Below, piece by piece: positions 36,662 to 47,089 of a DNA stretch of 64,000 bases. Under the pieces are notes generated by a model that saw nothing but the letters and a program-made list of their open reading frames with translations, made no database searches and was not told the origin of the DNA. Made by a program: the position numbers and the translations under genes. Source of the DNA: Microvirga sp. SRT01 (lineage in GTDB: Bacteria > Pseudomonadota > Alphaproteobacteria > Sphingomonadales > Sphingomonadaceae); contig JAGSNX010000001.1 in the NCBI GenBank assembly GCA_018139225.1, positions 434,001 to 498,000 on the forward strand. Direction: 5' to 3'. Within the stretch, counting starts at the first letter, position 1. Each line of letters begins with the position of its first letter.

Positions 36662-38059
36662 ATGACCCTCCGCCTGATCGCGTTCGCCGCGCTGCTGACG
36701 CCCGCTCCCCTGCTCGCACAGGACCTCACGCCCGCCGAAACGGCAAAGATCGACACGCTGGTCCGCAGCACGCTGGCCGATACCGGCGTACCATCCGCCT
36801 CGATCGCGGTCGTGCGCGGCGGCAGGCTTGTCCTGGCCAAAGCTTACGGGAAGGCGTCGGAGGCGATCCCGGTCGCCCGCGCCGACCTGCCGTACCAGAT
36901 CGCATCGATCTCCAAGCAGTTCACCGCCACGGCGATGCAGTTGCTGGAGGATGACGGCAAGCTGAAGCTGGACGACACCGTCGCCACCTATATCCCCGGC
37001 ATCACCGGGGGCGATCGCATCACGCTGCGCCAATTGCTCAGCCACACCTCCGGGCTTCAGGATTACTGGCCGCAGGATTACAGCTTCGCGGCGATGGCCA
37101 CGCCCGTCACGCCGCAGCAGATCGTCGACCGCTGGGCGAAGAAGCCGCTCGACTTCGAACCGGGCACGAAGTGGCAATATTCGAATACCGGCTATGTCGT
37201 CGCGGGCATGATTGTGGAGAAGGTCGCGGGCATGCCGCTGATCGACTTCCTGCAAGCACGCGTGTTCCGCCCGCTCGGCATGGCGGCGATGGATCAGGAC
37301 CTCGCAATCGGACCGCGCTACCCGCAGGGTTACAAGCGGTTCGCGCTCGGGCCCGTGCGCGTCGAAACGCCGGCGGCGCGCGGCTGGCTGTATGCCGCCG
37401 GCGAACTGTCGATGTCCGCGGCCGACCTCGCCAAATGGGACATCGCACGCATGAACCGCACGCTCCTGCCCGCCGACGACTGGGCGGAGCAGGAAACGGC
37501 GGTGAAGCTGACCGACGGCACCACCAACGGCTATGGTCTCGGCATCGGCAACAACCGGCGGCTCGATCACCGCACGCTGGAACATAGCGGCGAAGCGGTC
37601 GGCTTCCTGTCGCAGAACATCGTCTTCCCGGACGACAAGGCGGCGATCGTCGTCCTGACCAATTCGTGGTTCTCCGACGCCTATGGCCGTATCACGCGTG
37701 GGCTGGCGGAGATCGTTCTGCCCAAGGCGGCGGCGGCCACGTCGGAGGACGCTGCCGCCCTCACCAAGGCGCGTCGCGTCTACGACCAGTTGCGTCGCGG
37801 CGGCCTCGACCGCGCGGCGCTCACGACCGACGCGAACTTCTACTTCACACCGGCGGCGCAGGCGGATTACCGGACCAGCCTCGCGCCGCTGGGGGAACCC
37901 ACCGGCTTCGTCGCGACCGGCAAGCCCAGCCTGCGCGGCGGCTTCGTGCAGCGCGGCTTCCGCGTGACCTATCCCAAACAGTCGCTGTGGATCAGCACCT
38001 TCGCCGAACCCGGTTCGGACGGTCGCTTCGAACAATTCCTTGTAACGCCGGGCGAATGA
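36662..38059 (+). CDS. Serine hydrolase, beta-lactamase/penicillin-binding-like (S12), exported
   Basis: The 465 residues have a signal peptide MTLRLIAFAALLTPAPLLAQ. Class C-type motifs follow: SISK (in PYQIASISKQFTATAM), YSN (in KWQYSNTGYVVAG) and the KTG-equivalent HSG (in LEHSGEAVGFLSQN). A C-terminal extension of about 120 residues follows. Such proteins act as D-amino acid or peptide hydrolases or esterases; few give antibiotic resistance. The next gene starts 1 bp after its stop. Confidence 0.85.
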   Translation: MTLRLIAFAALLTPAPLLAQDLTPAETAKIDTLVRSTLADTGVPSASIAVVRGGRLVLAKAYGKASEAIPVARADLPYQIASISKQFTATAMQLLEDDGKLKLDDTVATYIPGITGGDRITLRQLLSHTSGLQDYWPQDYSFAAMATPVTPQQIVDRWAKKPLDFEPGTKWQYSNTGYVVAGMIVEKVAGMPLIDFLQARVFRPLGMAAMDQDLAIGPRYPQGYKRFALGPVRVETPAARGWLYAAGELSMSAADLAKWDIARMNRTLLPADDWAEQETAVKLTDGTTNGYGLGIGNNRRLDHRTLEHSGEAVGFLSQNIVFPDDKAAIVVLTNSWFSDAYGRITRGLAEIVLPKAAAATSEDAAALTKARRVYDQLRRGGLDRAALTTDANFYFTPAAQADYRTSLAPLGEPTGFVATGKPSLRGGFVQRGFRVTYPKQSLWISTFAEPGSDGRFEQFLVTPGE

Positions 38060-38060
38060 C

Positions 38061-39464
38061 ATGACACGTTTCGACCAGCACCTCGTCGCCGACCGCGGCC
38101 AGCCCGCCCACGCGATCGAGCTCATCGCACCCGCGGCGTTCGACGCATGGCTCGGCGCACAGCCGGCGCGCACGCGCGCCATGCTCGCCGCGCATCGTTT
38201 CACCGGCAAGCCCGGCACCCACGCGATCGTCCCCGGCGACGGCGAGGCGTGGAGCGTCGTCGCCGTCACCGACGATGTCGGCGGCCCCTGGTCCCTCGCC
38301 GCCCTGCCCGCCGCGCTCCCCGGCGGCACGTACCGCGCCTCCGACAGGGGCGGCGAGCTCGGATGGCTGCTCGGCCAGTACCGCTTCGACCGCTATCGCA
38401 AGGCGGAGGACGTGGAGCCCCGCATCCTCGTCACCGCAGACGCCGCGACGCTGCCGGAAACGCTGCGGCTGGCGGAGGCGACGGCGTGGGTCCGCGACCT
38501 CGTCAACACGCCCGCGTGCGATTGCGGCCCCGCCGACCTCGAAGCTGCTACCGAGGCGCTCGCGAAGCGGCACAATGCGCACGTCGTCGTCCGCCGCGGC
38601 GACGAGTTGGAACAGGGTTATCCGATGATCCACGCGGTCGGCAAAGCCGCCGCCCGCGACCGTGCTCCGCGCCTGATCGAGCTCCACTGGGGCGATCCGC
38701 AGGCACCCCGCATCGCTTTCGTCGGCAAGGGTGTCTGCTTCGACACCGGTGGCCTCGACATCAAGCCGTCCGCGGGTATGCGCCTGATGAAGAAGGATAT
38801 GGGCGGGGCGGCGCATGCGCTGGCACTCGCCGACCTCGTCATGGCCGCTCGCCTACCCGTCCGCCTCCACCTGCTGATCCCGGCCGTCGAGAACGCGATC
38901 GCCGGCGATGCCTTCCGCCCCGGCGACATTCTGCGTACGCGCGCCGGGCTGACGGTCGAGAACACCAATACGGACGCGGAGGGTCGGCTGGTGCTCGGCG
39001 ACGCGCTGACCCGCGCGGGCGAGGAGAAGCCCGAACTCGTCCTCGACTTCGCGACGCTGACCGGTGCGGCGCGCGTTGCGCTCGGCCCCGACCTGCCGCC
39101 GCTATTCACCGATGACGAGGCGCTCGCTGCCGACCTGATCGCCGCCGGCACGGTTCAATCGGACCCGGTCTGGCGGCTGCCGCTGTGGGACGCCTATGAC
39201 GAGATGCTGAAGTCGGACGTCGCCGACCTCGTCAACGCGCCCGACGGCGGCTTCGCGGGTGCGATCACCGCGGCGTTGTTCCTCCGCCGCTTCGCACCCG
39301 CCGACTCCGCCTGGGCGCATCTCGACGTATTCGCGTGGCGACCGGGAGCGAAGCCCGGCCGACCGAAGGGCGGCGACGCCTACGCCCTGCGCGCCGCCTA
39401 TGCGGTCCTGAAGAAGCGCTACGCCGCCGGCGCGAGCGGCGTGCCTGAACGCTCGCACACATAA
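38061..39464 (+). CDS. pepA: Leucyl aminopeptidase, M17 family
   Basis: This 467-residue metallo-aminopeptidase has the M17 core: FVGKGVCFDTGGLDIKPSAG, MRLMKKDMGGAAHALALAD, IPAVENAIAGDAFRPGDI and the signature NTDAEGRLVLGDAL with the metal ligands. It removes N-terminal residues from peptides in the cytoplasm. It starts 1 bp after the serine hydrolase and its end overlaps the convergent lipoprotein gene by 46 bp. Confidence 0.9.
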   Translation: MTRFDQHLVADRGQPAHAIELIAPAAFDAWLGAQPARTRAMLAAHRFTGKPGTHAIVPGDGEAWSVVAVTDDVGGPWSLAALPAALPGGTYRASDRGGELGWLLGQYRFDRYRKAEDVEPRILVTADAATLPETLRLAEATAWVRDLVNTPACDCGPADLEAATEALAKRHNAHVVVRRGDELEQGYPMIHAVGKAAARDRAPRLIELHWGDPQAPRIAFVGKGVCFDTGGLDIKPSAGMRLMKKDMGGAAHALALADLVMAARLPVRLHLLIPAVENAIAGDAFRPGDILRTRAGLTVENTNTDAEGRLVLGDALTRAGEEKPELVLDFATLTGAARVALGPDLPPLFTDDEALAADLIAAGTVQSDPVWRLPLWDAYDEMLKSDVADLVNAPDGGFAGAITAALFLRRFAPADSAWAHLDVFAWRPGAKPGRPKGGDAYALRAAYAVLKKRYAAGASGVPERSHT

Positions 39465-39886
39465 CGCGCCATCTCCTCGCGCAGCGGCAGGCCGGCGACA
39501 GGGCGCAGCGGCCCGTCATGTGCGTGGTCGACCTCCACCCGGTCACGCCGGTCGCCGACGCCCAGCACGTGGAACAGCCGCTTGCCGCAATCCACCTCGG
39601 TCCGCGCATAGGCGACGCGGTCGCCGCGCTCCTGACGGATGATGGCGATGATCGTGCCCGTCACGGTCTTGCGCTCGCGCAGCAGGAAGTAGCGCGAGGC
39701 AGTGTCGGACGGTGTCGGAATACGAGTCCCCTTCACCCGCAGATCGGACGGTGCCTGACCCGCCACGTCGGTTTCGACCAGGTTGCGGAGCACCACCGTC
39801 CCGTTATCCTGCTCGTTGCCCGGTGCTTCCGCCGTATTGCACGCGCCGAGCGCCGCCAGCACGGCGACCATAGCCAAAATCCGCAT
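39419..39886 (-). CDS. Hypothetical lipoprotein
   Basis: The 155 residues open with a lipoprotein signal MRILAMVAVLAALGACNTAE; Cys16 after LAALGA is the lipidation site. The mature part contains FLLRERKTVTGTIIAIIRQE and a C-terminal pair of Cys residues, without a family I recognise. The last 46 bp overlap the 3' end of pepA on the opposite strand. Confidence 0.68.
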   Translation of the reverse strand: MRILAMVAVLAALGACNTAEAPGNEQDNGTVVLRNLVETDVAGQAPSDLRVKGTRIPTPSDTASRYFLLRERKTVTGTIIAIIRQERGDRVAYARTEVDCGKRLFHVLGVGDRRDRVEVDHAHDGPLRPVAGLPLREEMARYVCERSGTPLAPAA

Positions 39887-39991
39887 CGTGTGATGAGCTC
39901 CCTGTCATCGGTGCTAGATGAACTTGTTGTCATCTTTCCCTTGCCCGCGGACAGCCCAACTCGCAAGCGGCGGCTTCGATCCTGATGCGTG

Positions 39992-40558
39992 TCAGATAGC
40001 TCCCGTTGCCCGCACCCGCGCCGGATTGCCGACCACCGTCGCGCCAGCAGGCACGTCGCGCGTGACGACGCTGCCCGCACCGATGATCGCGTCGTCGCCG
40101 ATCGTGACGCCCGGCAGGATGATCGCGCCGCCCCCGATCCAGACGTTCGCGCCGATCGTCACCGGTCGTCCCAGCTCCAGCATCTGCCGCCGCTGATCCG
40201 GATCGCGCGGGTGATCGGCCGTCAGGATCTGCACGCCCGGCCCGATCTGCGTCATCGCACCGACTGCGACCCGCACCACGTCGAGGATGACGCAGCCGAA
40301 GTTCAGGAATACGCCGTCACCGACCGCGATATTGTACCCATAGTCGCAGTGGAACGGCGGCCGGATCGTCACGCCGCGCCCGACGCTGGCGAACATCGCC
40401 CGCAGCAGCGCCTCGCGCTCCGCCGGATCTGCCAGTGCCGCGTTGTAACGGACCATCCACTCCGCCGCCGCGCGCGCATCCGCCTGCAATTCCGAATCGT
40501 CGGCGATGTAGAGGTCGCCCGCCAGCATCCGCTGCTTCTGGCTGCGCGGATCAGCCAT
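39992..40558 (-). CDS. maa: Maltose/sugar O-acetyltransferase, left-handed beta-helix
   Basis: This 188-residue hexapeptide-repeat acetyltransferase has the N-terminal Mac domain [20 protein letters not shown]. Repeated hexapeptides follow, including [18 protein letters not shown] with the catalytic His, [20 protein letters not shown] and [13 protein letters not shown]. It acetylates sugars with acetyl-CoA. It overlaps the end of tpiA by 8 bp, so it is translated with it. Confidence 0.85.
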   Translation of the reverse strand: MADPRSQKQRMLAGDLYIADDSELQADARAAAEWMVRYNAALADPAEREALLRAMFASVGRGVTIRPPFHCDYGYNIAVGDGVFLNFGCVILDVVRVAVGAMTQIGPGVQILTADHPRDPDQRRQMLELGRPVTIGANVWIGGGAIILPGVTIGDDAIIGAGSVVTRDVPAGATVVGNPARVRATGAI

Positions 40559-41300
40559 CGATCGCCGCCGCCGCCTCGATGATCGGCACGAACTTGGCCG
40601 CGGTCAGGCTCGCGCCGCCGACCAGCGCCCCGTCGACGTTCTCGCAACGCAGGATCGCGCCCGCGTTGCTGCCGACGACGGAACCGCCGTACAGGATGCG
40701 GATACCGTCCGCCGCATCGCCGACCATATGCCGCAGCTTGGCCCGCGCGATCGCGTGGATCGCCGCGATCTCGTCCAGCGTCGGCGTCCGCCCCGTACCG
40801 ATCGCCCAGCGGGGTTCGTAGGCCAGCGTGAACCAGTCGCCGGTGGCATTGTCGGGCACGGATTTCTCGATCTGCGCCTGTACCACCCGCTCGGCACGGC
40901 CCGCATCGCGTTCGGCCTCCGTCTCGCCGCAGCACAGGATCACGTCCAGCCCGTTGCGGTGCGCCGCCGCCGCCTTCGCCCAGGCATCGTGGCTCGTTTC
41001 ATGCTGGTCGGCACGTCGTTCCGAATGGCCGGCGATCGTGAAGCGTGCGCCGGCTTCCTTGACCATTGCGGCGGAGACGCAGCCCGTGTGCGCGCCCGAA
41101 TCGGCCTCGTGCACATCCTCCGCGCCGACCGCCAATGCCGGCACGCGCGCGGCGGCGGCATCGATCAGCGTGAACGGCACCGCGACCGAGACATCGACGC
41201 CCGGCGCGGCGGCAGCGGCGGCGGCAATGCCGTCCAGCTCCGCCAGCGACGCCCGCGTCCCGTTCATTTTCCAGTTCCCCGCCACCAGCTTGCGCCGCAT
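40551..41300 (-). CDS. tpiA: Triosephosphate isomerase
   Basis: This 249-residue TIM-barrel enzyme interconverts dihydroxyacetone phosphate and glyceraldehyde 3-phosphate. The active-site Lys is in VAGNWKMNG, the His in [12 protein letters not shown] and the Glu in [15 protein letters not shown]. The phosphate loop is [11 protein letters not shown]. The length is normal. It is divergent from ppiD with a 116-bp gap and leads the two-gene unit with the acetyltransferase. Confidence 0.96.
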   Translation of the reverse strand: MRRKLVAGNWKMNGTRASLAELDGIAAAAAAAPGVDVSVAVPFTLIDAAAARVPALAVGAEDVHEADSGAHTGCVSAAMVKEAGARFTIAGHSERRADQHETSHDAWAKAAAAHRNGLDVILCCGETEAERDAGRAERVVQAQIEKSVPDNATGDWFTLAYEPRWAIGTGRTPTLDEIAAIHAIARAKLRHMVGDAADGIRILYGGSVVGSNAGAILRCENVDGALVGGASLTAAKFVPIIEAAAAIDG

Positions 41301-41416
41301 CCACCGCTCTCCCTGTTTCAGTTCCCGACGGCCCTAACGGTCCGGCGTCCGCGCACAAGCTTGAAGCCGCCCCGTCACCTGCTAAAGCGGCCGACATTCC
41401 TTCAGATCGGTCGTCC

Positions 41417-43348
41417 ATGCTCAGCTTCTTTCGCCGCATCATCAATTCCAGGGTGGGGTTCATCGTCACCTTCGTGGTGCTCGGCGTCATCGCCCTCGCT
41501 TTCGCGGCGGGCGACGTCACGAACCTGTCGACCGGTTCGGGCGGATTGACCGGCAACGATGTCGCGAAAGTCGGCGGCAAGGACATCACCGTCGCCGACC
41601 TGACCGCCCGCGCCAATGACGAGCTTCAGGTCGCGCGTCAGCAGCAGCCGACTCTCGACATGGCGGGCTTCGTCGCGGCCGGTGGCCTCGACGGCACGTT
41701 GCAGCGGCTTATCACCACGACCGCGTTGCAGCAGTTCGGCCACGACCAGGGCATGGTCGTCAGCAAGCGCGCCGTCGATGGCCAGATCGCCAGTATCCCC
41801 GCGCTGCAAGGCCCCAATGGCCAGTTCGACGAGACGCTGTACCGGCGCATCCTCGCCGAGCGTAAGCTGACCGACAAGCAGGTGCGGGCCGACATCGTCC
41901 GCGACACGCTGGTCGCGCAGTTGACCGGCCCGACGATCGGCGCGGCGCAGGTGCCGCAACAGGTCGCGATCCCCTATGCCAGCCTGTTGCTGGAGAAGCG
42001 CGCCGGCCTGATCGGCTTCGTACCGGCCGCGATCGTTCCCGCCGGTCCGGCCCCGACCGATGCCGAGTTGCAGACCTTCTACGGCCGCAACCTCAACCGC
42101 TATTCGGTGCCGGAGCGCCGTACGATCCGCTACGCCGTCGTTACGCCCGCGATGGTCGCCGCCCGCGCCAAGCCGACCGACGCGGAGATCGCGCAGGCGT
42201 ACAACCAGAACAAGGCGCAGTATCAGCCGACCGAGAAGCGCACGATCCGCCAGGTCATCGTCCTCGATCAGGCGGGCGCCACGGCACTCGCCGCCAAGGT
42301 CCGTGCCGGCACGCCGATCGCCGCCGCCGCGACGCAGGCAGGGCTGGAGGCCGCGCTGATCGAGGGCACGACCAAGATCGATTATGCGAAGCAGGCGGAC
42401 GCGGCGATCGCCGATCAGGTCTTCGCCGCGGCCGCGAACGCCGTCGTCGGTCCGGTCAAGGGGCCGCTGGGCTTCGTCGTCGCACGCGTCGAATCGATCC
42501 AGCAGGTCCCGGGCCGCACGCTGGCGCAGGCGCGCGACGACATCGTCGTCACCCTGTCCAAGCAGAAGGGCGCGGAGGCGATGTCGACCATCCACGACAA
42601 GATGGACGATGCGCTGGTCGCCGACGCGACCTTCGACGAGGTCGTGAAGGATCAGTCGCTCCAGCCGCAGACCACGCCCGCGGTTACGGCACAGGGCGTC
42701 GATCCGCTCAACGGAGCGAAGATCGACCCGGCGCTGACCGCCGTCGTCACCGCCGCCTTCACCGCCGCCGACGGCGACCCGCCGCAGCTCGTGCAGACCA
42801 ACCCGGACGGCAGCTTCGCCGTCGTCGCCGTCGGCGCGATCAGCCCCGCCGCGCCGCGTCCGTTGGCGCAGATCCGGGACCGCGTCGTCGCGGACTTCAC
42901 CGCCGATCGCCGCCGTCAGGCCGCGCGCCGGCTCGCCGGTCAGGTCCTCGCCAAGGTCAATGGCGGCACCGCCTTGCCGCAGGCGCTCGCCGCCGCCGGT
43001 GCTCCTGCGGCCCGCCCGATCAGCGCGACCCGCGCACAACTCGCGCAGGCGCAGGGCGGGGCCGAACCCGCACTCGCGCTGATGTTCAGCATGGCGAAGG
43101 GTTCGGCGAAGCTGCTGGAGGCGCCGCAGGGCGCCGGCTGGCTGATCGTGAAGCTCAACCAGGTCGAGCGCGCCGATGCCAGCCGCAACCCGGCCGCCAT
43201 CGCCGGGGCCCGCGGCGACATCTCGCGCCTGATCGGTCGCGAGCTGGCGGAGCAGTTCGCCCGCGCCGCGCGCAGCGAACTCGGCGTCAAGACCGACAGC
43301 AACGCGCTCGCCCGCGTCCGCAAGGACCTGTCCGGCACCGGCAACTGA
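41417..43348 (+). CDS. ppiD: Periplasmic peptidyl-prolyl isomerase, PpiD/SurA-N type
   Basis: The 643 residues have one N-terminal membrane anchor (FRRIINSRVGFIVTFVVLGV). Next comes a SurA_N-like helical region with VGGKDITVADLTARANDELQ and LDGTLQRLITTTALQQFGHD. The central parvulin-like domain is around KRTIRQVIVLDQAGATALAA, and a long helical C-terminus follows. It acts as a chaperone at the periplasmic side of the inner membrane, near the Sec exit. It is 7 bp upstream of trpE. Confidence 0.88.
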   Translation: MLSFFRRIINSRVGFIVTFVVLGVIALAFAAGDVTNLSTGSGGLTGNDVAKVGGKDITVADLTARANDELQVARQQQPTLDMAGFVAAGGLDGTLQRLITTTALQQFGHDQGMVVSKRAVDGQIASIPALQGPNGQFDETLYRRILAERKLTDKQVRADIVRDTLVAQLTGPTIGAAQVPQQVAIPYASLLLEKRAGLIGFVPAAIVPAGPAPTDAELQTFYGRNLNRYSVPERRTIRYAVVTPAMVAARAKPTDAEIAQAYNQNKAQYQPTEKRTIRQVIVLDQAGATALAAKVRAGTPIAAAATQAGLEAALIEGTTKIDYAKQADAAIADQVFAAAANAVVGPVKGPLGFVVARVESIQQVPGRTLAQARDDIVVTLSKQKGAEAMSTIHDKMDDALVADATFDEVVKDQSLQPQTTPAVTAQGVDPLNGAKIDPALTAVVTAAFTAADGDPPQLVQTNPDGSFAVVAVGAISPAAPRPLAQIRDRVVADFTADRRRQAARRLAGQVLAKVNGGTALPQALAAAGAPAARPISATRAQLAQAQGGAEPALALMFSMAKGSAKLLEAPQGAGWLIVKLNQVERADASRNPAAIAGARGDISRLIGRELAEQFARAARSELGVKTDSNALARVRKDLSGTGN

Positions 43349-43355
43349 CCGGGTC

Positions 43356-44849
43356 ATGACGGCGGCAATCGACACGCTGGCCGCCGGCCGGCCGGCGATG
43401 ATCTGGCGGCGGCAGGTGGCGGATACCGAGACCCCGGTCGCCGCCGCGCTGAAGCTGATCGAGCCGGGCCGCGGCGACTTCCTGCTGGAATCGGTCGAGG
43501 GCGGCGCGATCCGTGGTCGGCACAGCATCATCGGCCTCGCCCCCGATCTCGTCTTCCGCGCGCACGGGCAGCACGCGGCGATCAACCGCCGCTGGCCGCA
43601 TGATCGCGACGCCTTCGAACCCTGCCCGCAACCGACACTGACCGCGCTACGTGCGCTCGTTGCCGCGTGCCGCGCGGAGGTCGATCCGGAGCTACCGCGC
43701 GCCCTGACCTGTCTCGTGGGCTATTTCGGCTACGAGACGGTGGGGCTGGTCGAAGACTTGGCGCAGCCTTCCGCCGACCCGCTCGGCCTGCCGGACATGA
43801 TGTTCGTACGGCCCACCGTGCTGCTGGTGTTCGACCGTCTCGCCGACACGCTGTACCTGATTGCCCCCGCCTGGCCCGACCTCGCGCGCGATCCCTCGGC
43901 GATCGTCGCCGAGGCGGAGGCGCGGCTCGACGCCGTCGCCGCGCGCCTCGCCGCCACGCACCTGCCCGCCCCCTTCCGCGCCGACGCGCCGGAGCCGTCC
44001 TACACCCCCGCCCTCGCGCCCGGCCGCTACGGTGAGATGGTGGCTGCCGCAAAGGAGTATATCGCGGCAGGCGACATTTTTCAGGTCGTGCTGGCGCAGC
44101 GTTTCTCCGCACCTTTCACGTTGCCGCCGTTCGAGCTGTACCGCTCGCTGCGCCGGATCAACCCGTCGCCGTTTCTCTACCATCTCGACCTGCCCGGCTT
44201 CGCGCTGATCGGGTCCAGCCCGGAAATCCTGGTCCGCGTTCGCGACGGGGAGATCACCGTCCGCCCGATCGCCGGCACCCGCCCGCGCGGCAAGACCGCG
44301 GCGGAAGACGAGGCGAACCGCACCTCCCTGCTCGCCGATCCCAAGGAACGCGCCGAACATCTGATGCTGCTCGATCTCGGCCGCAACGACGCCGGCCGCG
44401 CCGCATCGCCCGGCAGCGTGCGCGTCACCGACAGCTACACGGTCGAGCTGTACAGCCACGTCATGCACATCGTCTCGAACGTCACCGCCAGATTGGCCGA
44501 CGATCGCGACGCGCTGGATGCGATGTTCGCCGGCTTCCCCGCCGGCACCGTCAGCGGCGCCCCCAAGGTCCGCGCCTGCCAGATCATCGCTGAACTGGAG
44601 CCCGAGCGTCGCGGAGCGTACGCCGGCGGCGTCGGCTATTTCTCGCCCGACGGCTCCCTCGACAGCTGCATCGTCCTGCGAACGGCCGTGGTCAAGGACG
44701 GCACGATCCACGTCCAGGCCGGAGCCGGCATCGTCGCGGACTCCATCCCTGAGTACGAGCAACGCGAATGCGAAGCCAAGGCTGGCGCCATCCTCGCAGC
44801 AGCGCGAGAAGCGGTGTCGCGAGCCGGCGAAAGCGCGTTCGGACAGTAG
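43356..44849 (+). CDS. trpE: Anthranilate synthase component I
   Basis: This 497-residue chorismate-using enzyme makes anthranilate with TrpG-supplied ammonia, starting the tryptophan pathway. The C-terminal catalytic half shows IAAGDIFQVVLAQRF, IGSSPEILVRV, PIAGTRPRGK, MLLDLGRNDAGRAA, PAGTVSGAPKVRACQIIAEL and RGAYAGGVGYFS. The N-terminal domain has the tryptophan feedback region LLESVEGGAIRGRHSIIG. It is 7 bp after ppiD. A gene on the opposite strand separates it from trpGDC. Confidence 0.95.
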   Translation: MTAAIDTLAAGRPAMIWRRQVADTETPVAAALKLIEPGRGDFLLESVEGGAIRGRHSIIGLAPDLVFRAHGQHAAINRRWPHDRDAFEPCPQPTLTALRALVAACRAEVDPELPRALTCLVGYFGYETVGLVEDLAQPSADPLGLPDMMFVRPTVLLVFDRLADTLYLIAPAWPDLARDPSAIVAEAEARLDAVAARLAATHLPAPFRADAPEPSYTPALAPGRYGEMVAAAKEYIAAGDIFQVVLAQRFSAPFTLPPFELYRSLRRINPSPFLYHLDLPGFALIGSSPEILVRVRDGEITVRPIAGTRPRGKTAAEDEANRTSLLADPKERAEHLMLLDLGRNDAGRAASPGSVRVTDSYTVELYSHVMHIVSNVTARLADDRDALDAMFAGFPAGTVSGAPKVRACQIIAELEPERRGAYAGGVGYFSPDGSLDSCIVLRTAVVKDGTIHVQAGAGIVADSIPEYEQRECEAKAGAILAAAREAVSRAGESAFGQ

Positions 44850-44857
44850 TCGGGCGC

Positions 44858-44919
44858 TTCCCTGTTCGAGGGAATGCCGGCACGGGGCAGGAGCAGGGCA
44901 ACGTCACCTATGACGTTGC
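44858..44919. terminator. Two hairpins after trpE
   Basis: TTCCCT-GTTCG-AGGGAA (44858-44874) and the perfect GCAACGTCA-CCTA-TGACGTTGC (44898-44919) follow the trpE stop. They lie between trpE and the convergent secreted-protein gene ending at 44962. They would end trpE transcription before trpGDC. Confidence 0.55.
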
Positions 44920-44961
44920 GCCGCTTGAAACGGGGTAACAGCCGCAGCCCCGCTTCGCCGA

Positions 44962-45369
44962 TTACGGAATGGCCCGCTCCGCCGCCTGCCTCGCCCGCTG
45001 CTCAGCCGCCCAGCGACGGTTAGCCTGCAACGAGCATCCAGATTGCGCCGCGACCCCGTTCGGCGAACAGGTGTTGGGCAATCCTGACGCCACCCTCTGC
45101 GTCTGCTCCCCGTCGGCGGCCCGTGCCGCCCAGCTCGAATTCGGCACCGATACCGGCCCCGTATCGCGCAGCGCCGGCGGAATGCGATACGGCTCACCCG
45201 CCCGCGAGCAGACGATCACCTCGTCACCGGTCGATTGCGGACATTGCTGGCCATCGGCCAGTTGGACGCTGCGGATGCGCTGCGGCGGCTGACCCGTCTC
45301 GGCCTGCTGCGCGAACCCGGCACCCGGCACGGCCAACAGCATCGCGGCGGCGAACAGGCTGGACTTCAT
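44962..45369 (-). CDS. Hypothetical secreted protein
   Basis: The 135 residues have the signal peptide MKSSLFAAAMLLAVPGAGFA. The mature chain has four Cys in two pairs (DGQQCPQSTGDEVIVCS; NTCSPNGVAAQSGCS), suggesting disulfides, and an alkaline Arg/Ala tail. I recognise no family. It is the opposite-strand gene that separates trpE from trpGDC. Confidence 0.65.
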   Translation of the reverse strand: MKSSLFAAAMLLAVPGAGFAQQAETGQPPQRIRSVQLADGQQCPQSTGDEVIVCSRAGEPYRIPPALRDTGPVSVPNSSWAARAADGEQTQRVASGLPNTCSPNGVAAQSGCSLQANRRWAAEQRARQAAERAIP

Positions 45370-45512
45370 GATCTTACTCCTTCGGACGATACAACGTCGC
45401 GGACGCCGCATGGCTCCGCGCTGAACGCCCGACTGGCGCGGGCATGTTGCCGCGATGTTTCGCCGCCCAGAGCGATGTTGCGTGCGGGTCCGCATCGGCT
45501 ATGGCGGCGGGC

Positions 45513-46097
45513 ATGATCCTCGTAATCGACAATTACGACAGCTTCACCTGGAACCTCGTCCACTATCTGATGGAACTGGGAACCGAAGTGGAGGTCGTGC
45601 GCAACGATGCCATCTCGGCGGGACAGGCGCTGTCGTCGGGGGCGGAGGCGTTCCTGATCTCGCCCGGTCCCTGCACGCCGACGCAGGCGGGGGTCAGCCT
45701 CGACCTCGTCGCCGCCGCCGCCGATGCTGGCCGGCCTCTGCTCGGCGTCTGTCTCGGCCATCAGGCGATCGGCCAGCATTTCGGCGGCAAGGTGGAACGG
45801 GGCGGCCTGATGCACGGCAAGACCTCGCCCGTCCTGCACGACGGCAGCGGCATGTTCGCCGGCCTGCCCTCGCCCTTCACCGCCACCCGCTACCACTCGC
45901 TGATCGTCAACGACGTACCCGACGCACTGCTCGTCAACGCCCGCGCGGAGGACGGCACCGTCATGGGCTTCCGCCACGCGACCCTGCCGATCCACGGCGT
46001 CCAGTTCCACCCCGAAAGCATCGCCACCGAACACGGCCACGCAATGCTTGCCAACTTCCTGCGCGACGCCGGCATCCAAGTGACCGAACGCGCATGA
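45513..46097 (+). CDS. trpG: Anthranilate synthase component II (glutamine amidotransferase)
   Basis: This 194-residue class I amidotransferase supplies ammonia to TrpE. It shows [20 protein letters not shown], the nucleophile Cys in [15 protein letters not shown], and the His/Glu pair in [14 protein letters not shown]. The start is the ATG at 45513 (an ATG at 45501 is possible). It overlaps trpD by ATGA. In many bacteria such TrpG proteins also serve para-aminobenzoate synthesis. Confidence 0.95.
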   Translation: MILVIDNYDSFTWNLVHYLMELGTEVEVVRNDAISAGQALSSGAEAFLISPGPCTPTQAGVSLDLVAAAADAGRPLLGVCLGHQAIGQHFGGKVERGGLMHGKTSPVLHDGSGMFAGLPSPFTATRYHSLIVNDVPDALLVNARAEDGTVMGFRHATLPIHGVQFHPESIATEHGHAMLANFLRDAGIQVTERA

Positions 46098-47089
46098 CGA
46101 CGCTCGCGCTGCTGCCGTCGACCGACAGCCCGCTGTCTCGCGAAACCGCCGCCGCCGCCTTCGCCGACGTGCTCGACGGTCGCGCCAGCGACGAGGCGAT
46201 CGCCGCCTTCCTGATCGGCCTGACCGAGCGTGGCGAAACCTCGATCGAGATCGCCGAGGCCGCCCGCGCGCTGCGGGCCCGCCTGATCCCGATCGAGGCG
46301 CCCGCGGGCGCGATCGACGTCTGCGGCACCGGCGGCGACGGCCACCACACGCTCAACGTCTCCACCGCCGTCGCGCTGATCGTCGCCGCCACCGGCGTGC
46401 CCGTCGCCAAGAACGGCAACCGCGCCGCCTCGTCCAAGGCTGGCGCGGCGGACACGCTGGAGGCGCTGGGCCTCGACATGGCCGCGGCCGGAGCGTCGGC
46501 GGAGGCGAGCCTGCGCGACATCGGCATCTGCTTCCTGTTCGCCGCCAACCACCACCCGGCGATGCGCCGTATCACGCCGATCCGCCGCGCGATCGGTCGT
46601 CGCACGATCTTCAACCTCATGGGACCGCTCGCCAATCCGGCGCACGTCACGCGCCAGTTGATCGGCATTGCCCGCCCCGACTACGCCACGCTTTACGCCG
46701 ACGTGCTGGAGCAGCTCGGCACCGAAGCGTCCTTCGTCGTCTCGGGCGAAGAAGGACTCGACGAACTGTCCGGCGCCGGCCCCAGCGTCGTCGTATCGGT
46801 CGGCAACGCCTCACTCCCCTCCAGCGTCACGCCCGAGGACGCCGGCCTGCCCCGCTCTCCGGTCGAGGCGATCCGCGGTGGCGACGCCGCACACAACGCC
46901 CTCGCGCTGCGCCGCCTGCTCGCCGGCGAACACAGCGCCTACCGCGACGCCGTGCTGCTCAACGCGGCCGCCGCGCTGCTGCTGGCGGGCAAGGCCCCTA
47001 CCCTTAAGGACGGCGCGATGCTCGCCGCCGAGACGATCGATCGCGGCGACGCCAACGCGCTGCTTGATCGCTGGATCGCTTACGCATGA
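46094..47089 (+). CDS. trpD: Anthranilate phosphoribosyltransferase
   Basis: This 331-residue enzyme adds phosphoribose from PRPP to anthranilate. The PRPP loop is [16 protein letters not shown], followed by [20 protein letters not shown] and [11 protein letters not shown]. The length is normal. ATGA overlaps join it to trpG upstream and trpC downstream. Confidence 0.95.
   Translation: MTTLALLPSTDSPLSRETAAAAFADVLDGRASDEAIAAFLIGLTERGETSIEIAEAARALRARLIPIEAPAGAIDVCGTGGDGHHTLNVSTAVALIVAATGVPVAKNGNRAASSKAGAADTLEALGLDMAAAGASAEASLRDIGICFLFAANHHPAMRRITPIRRAIGRRTIFNLMGPLANPAHVTRQLIGIARPDYATLYADVLEQLGTEASFVVSGEEGLDELSGAGPSVVVSVGNASLPSSVTPEDAGLPRSPVEAIRGGDAAHNALALRRLLAGEHSAYRDAVLLNAAAALLLAGKAPTLKDGAMLAAETIDRGDANALLDRWIAYA

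Noticed and set aside
34214..38329. Single 1371-codon minus-strand frame
   Set aside because: Only 34214-36316 encodes the peptidase with signal peptide. The upstream part is antisense to the serine hydrolase and pepA genes and has no family features.
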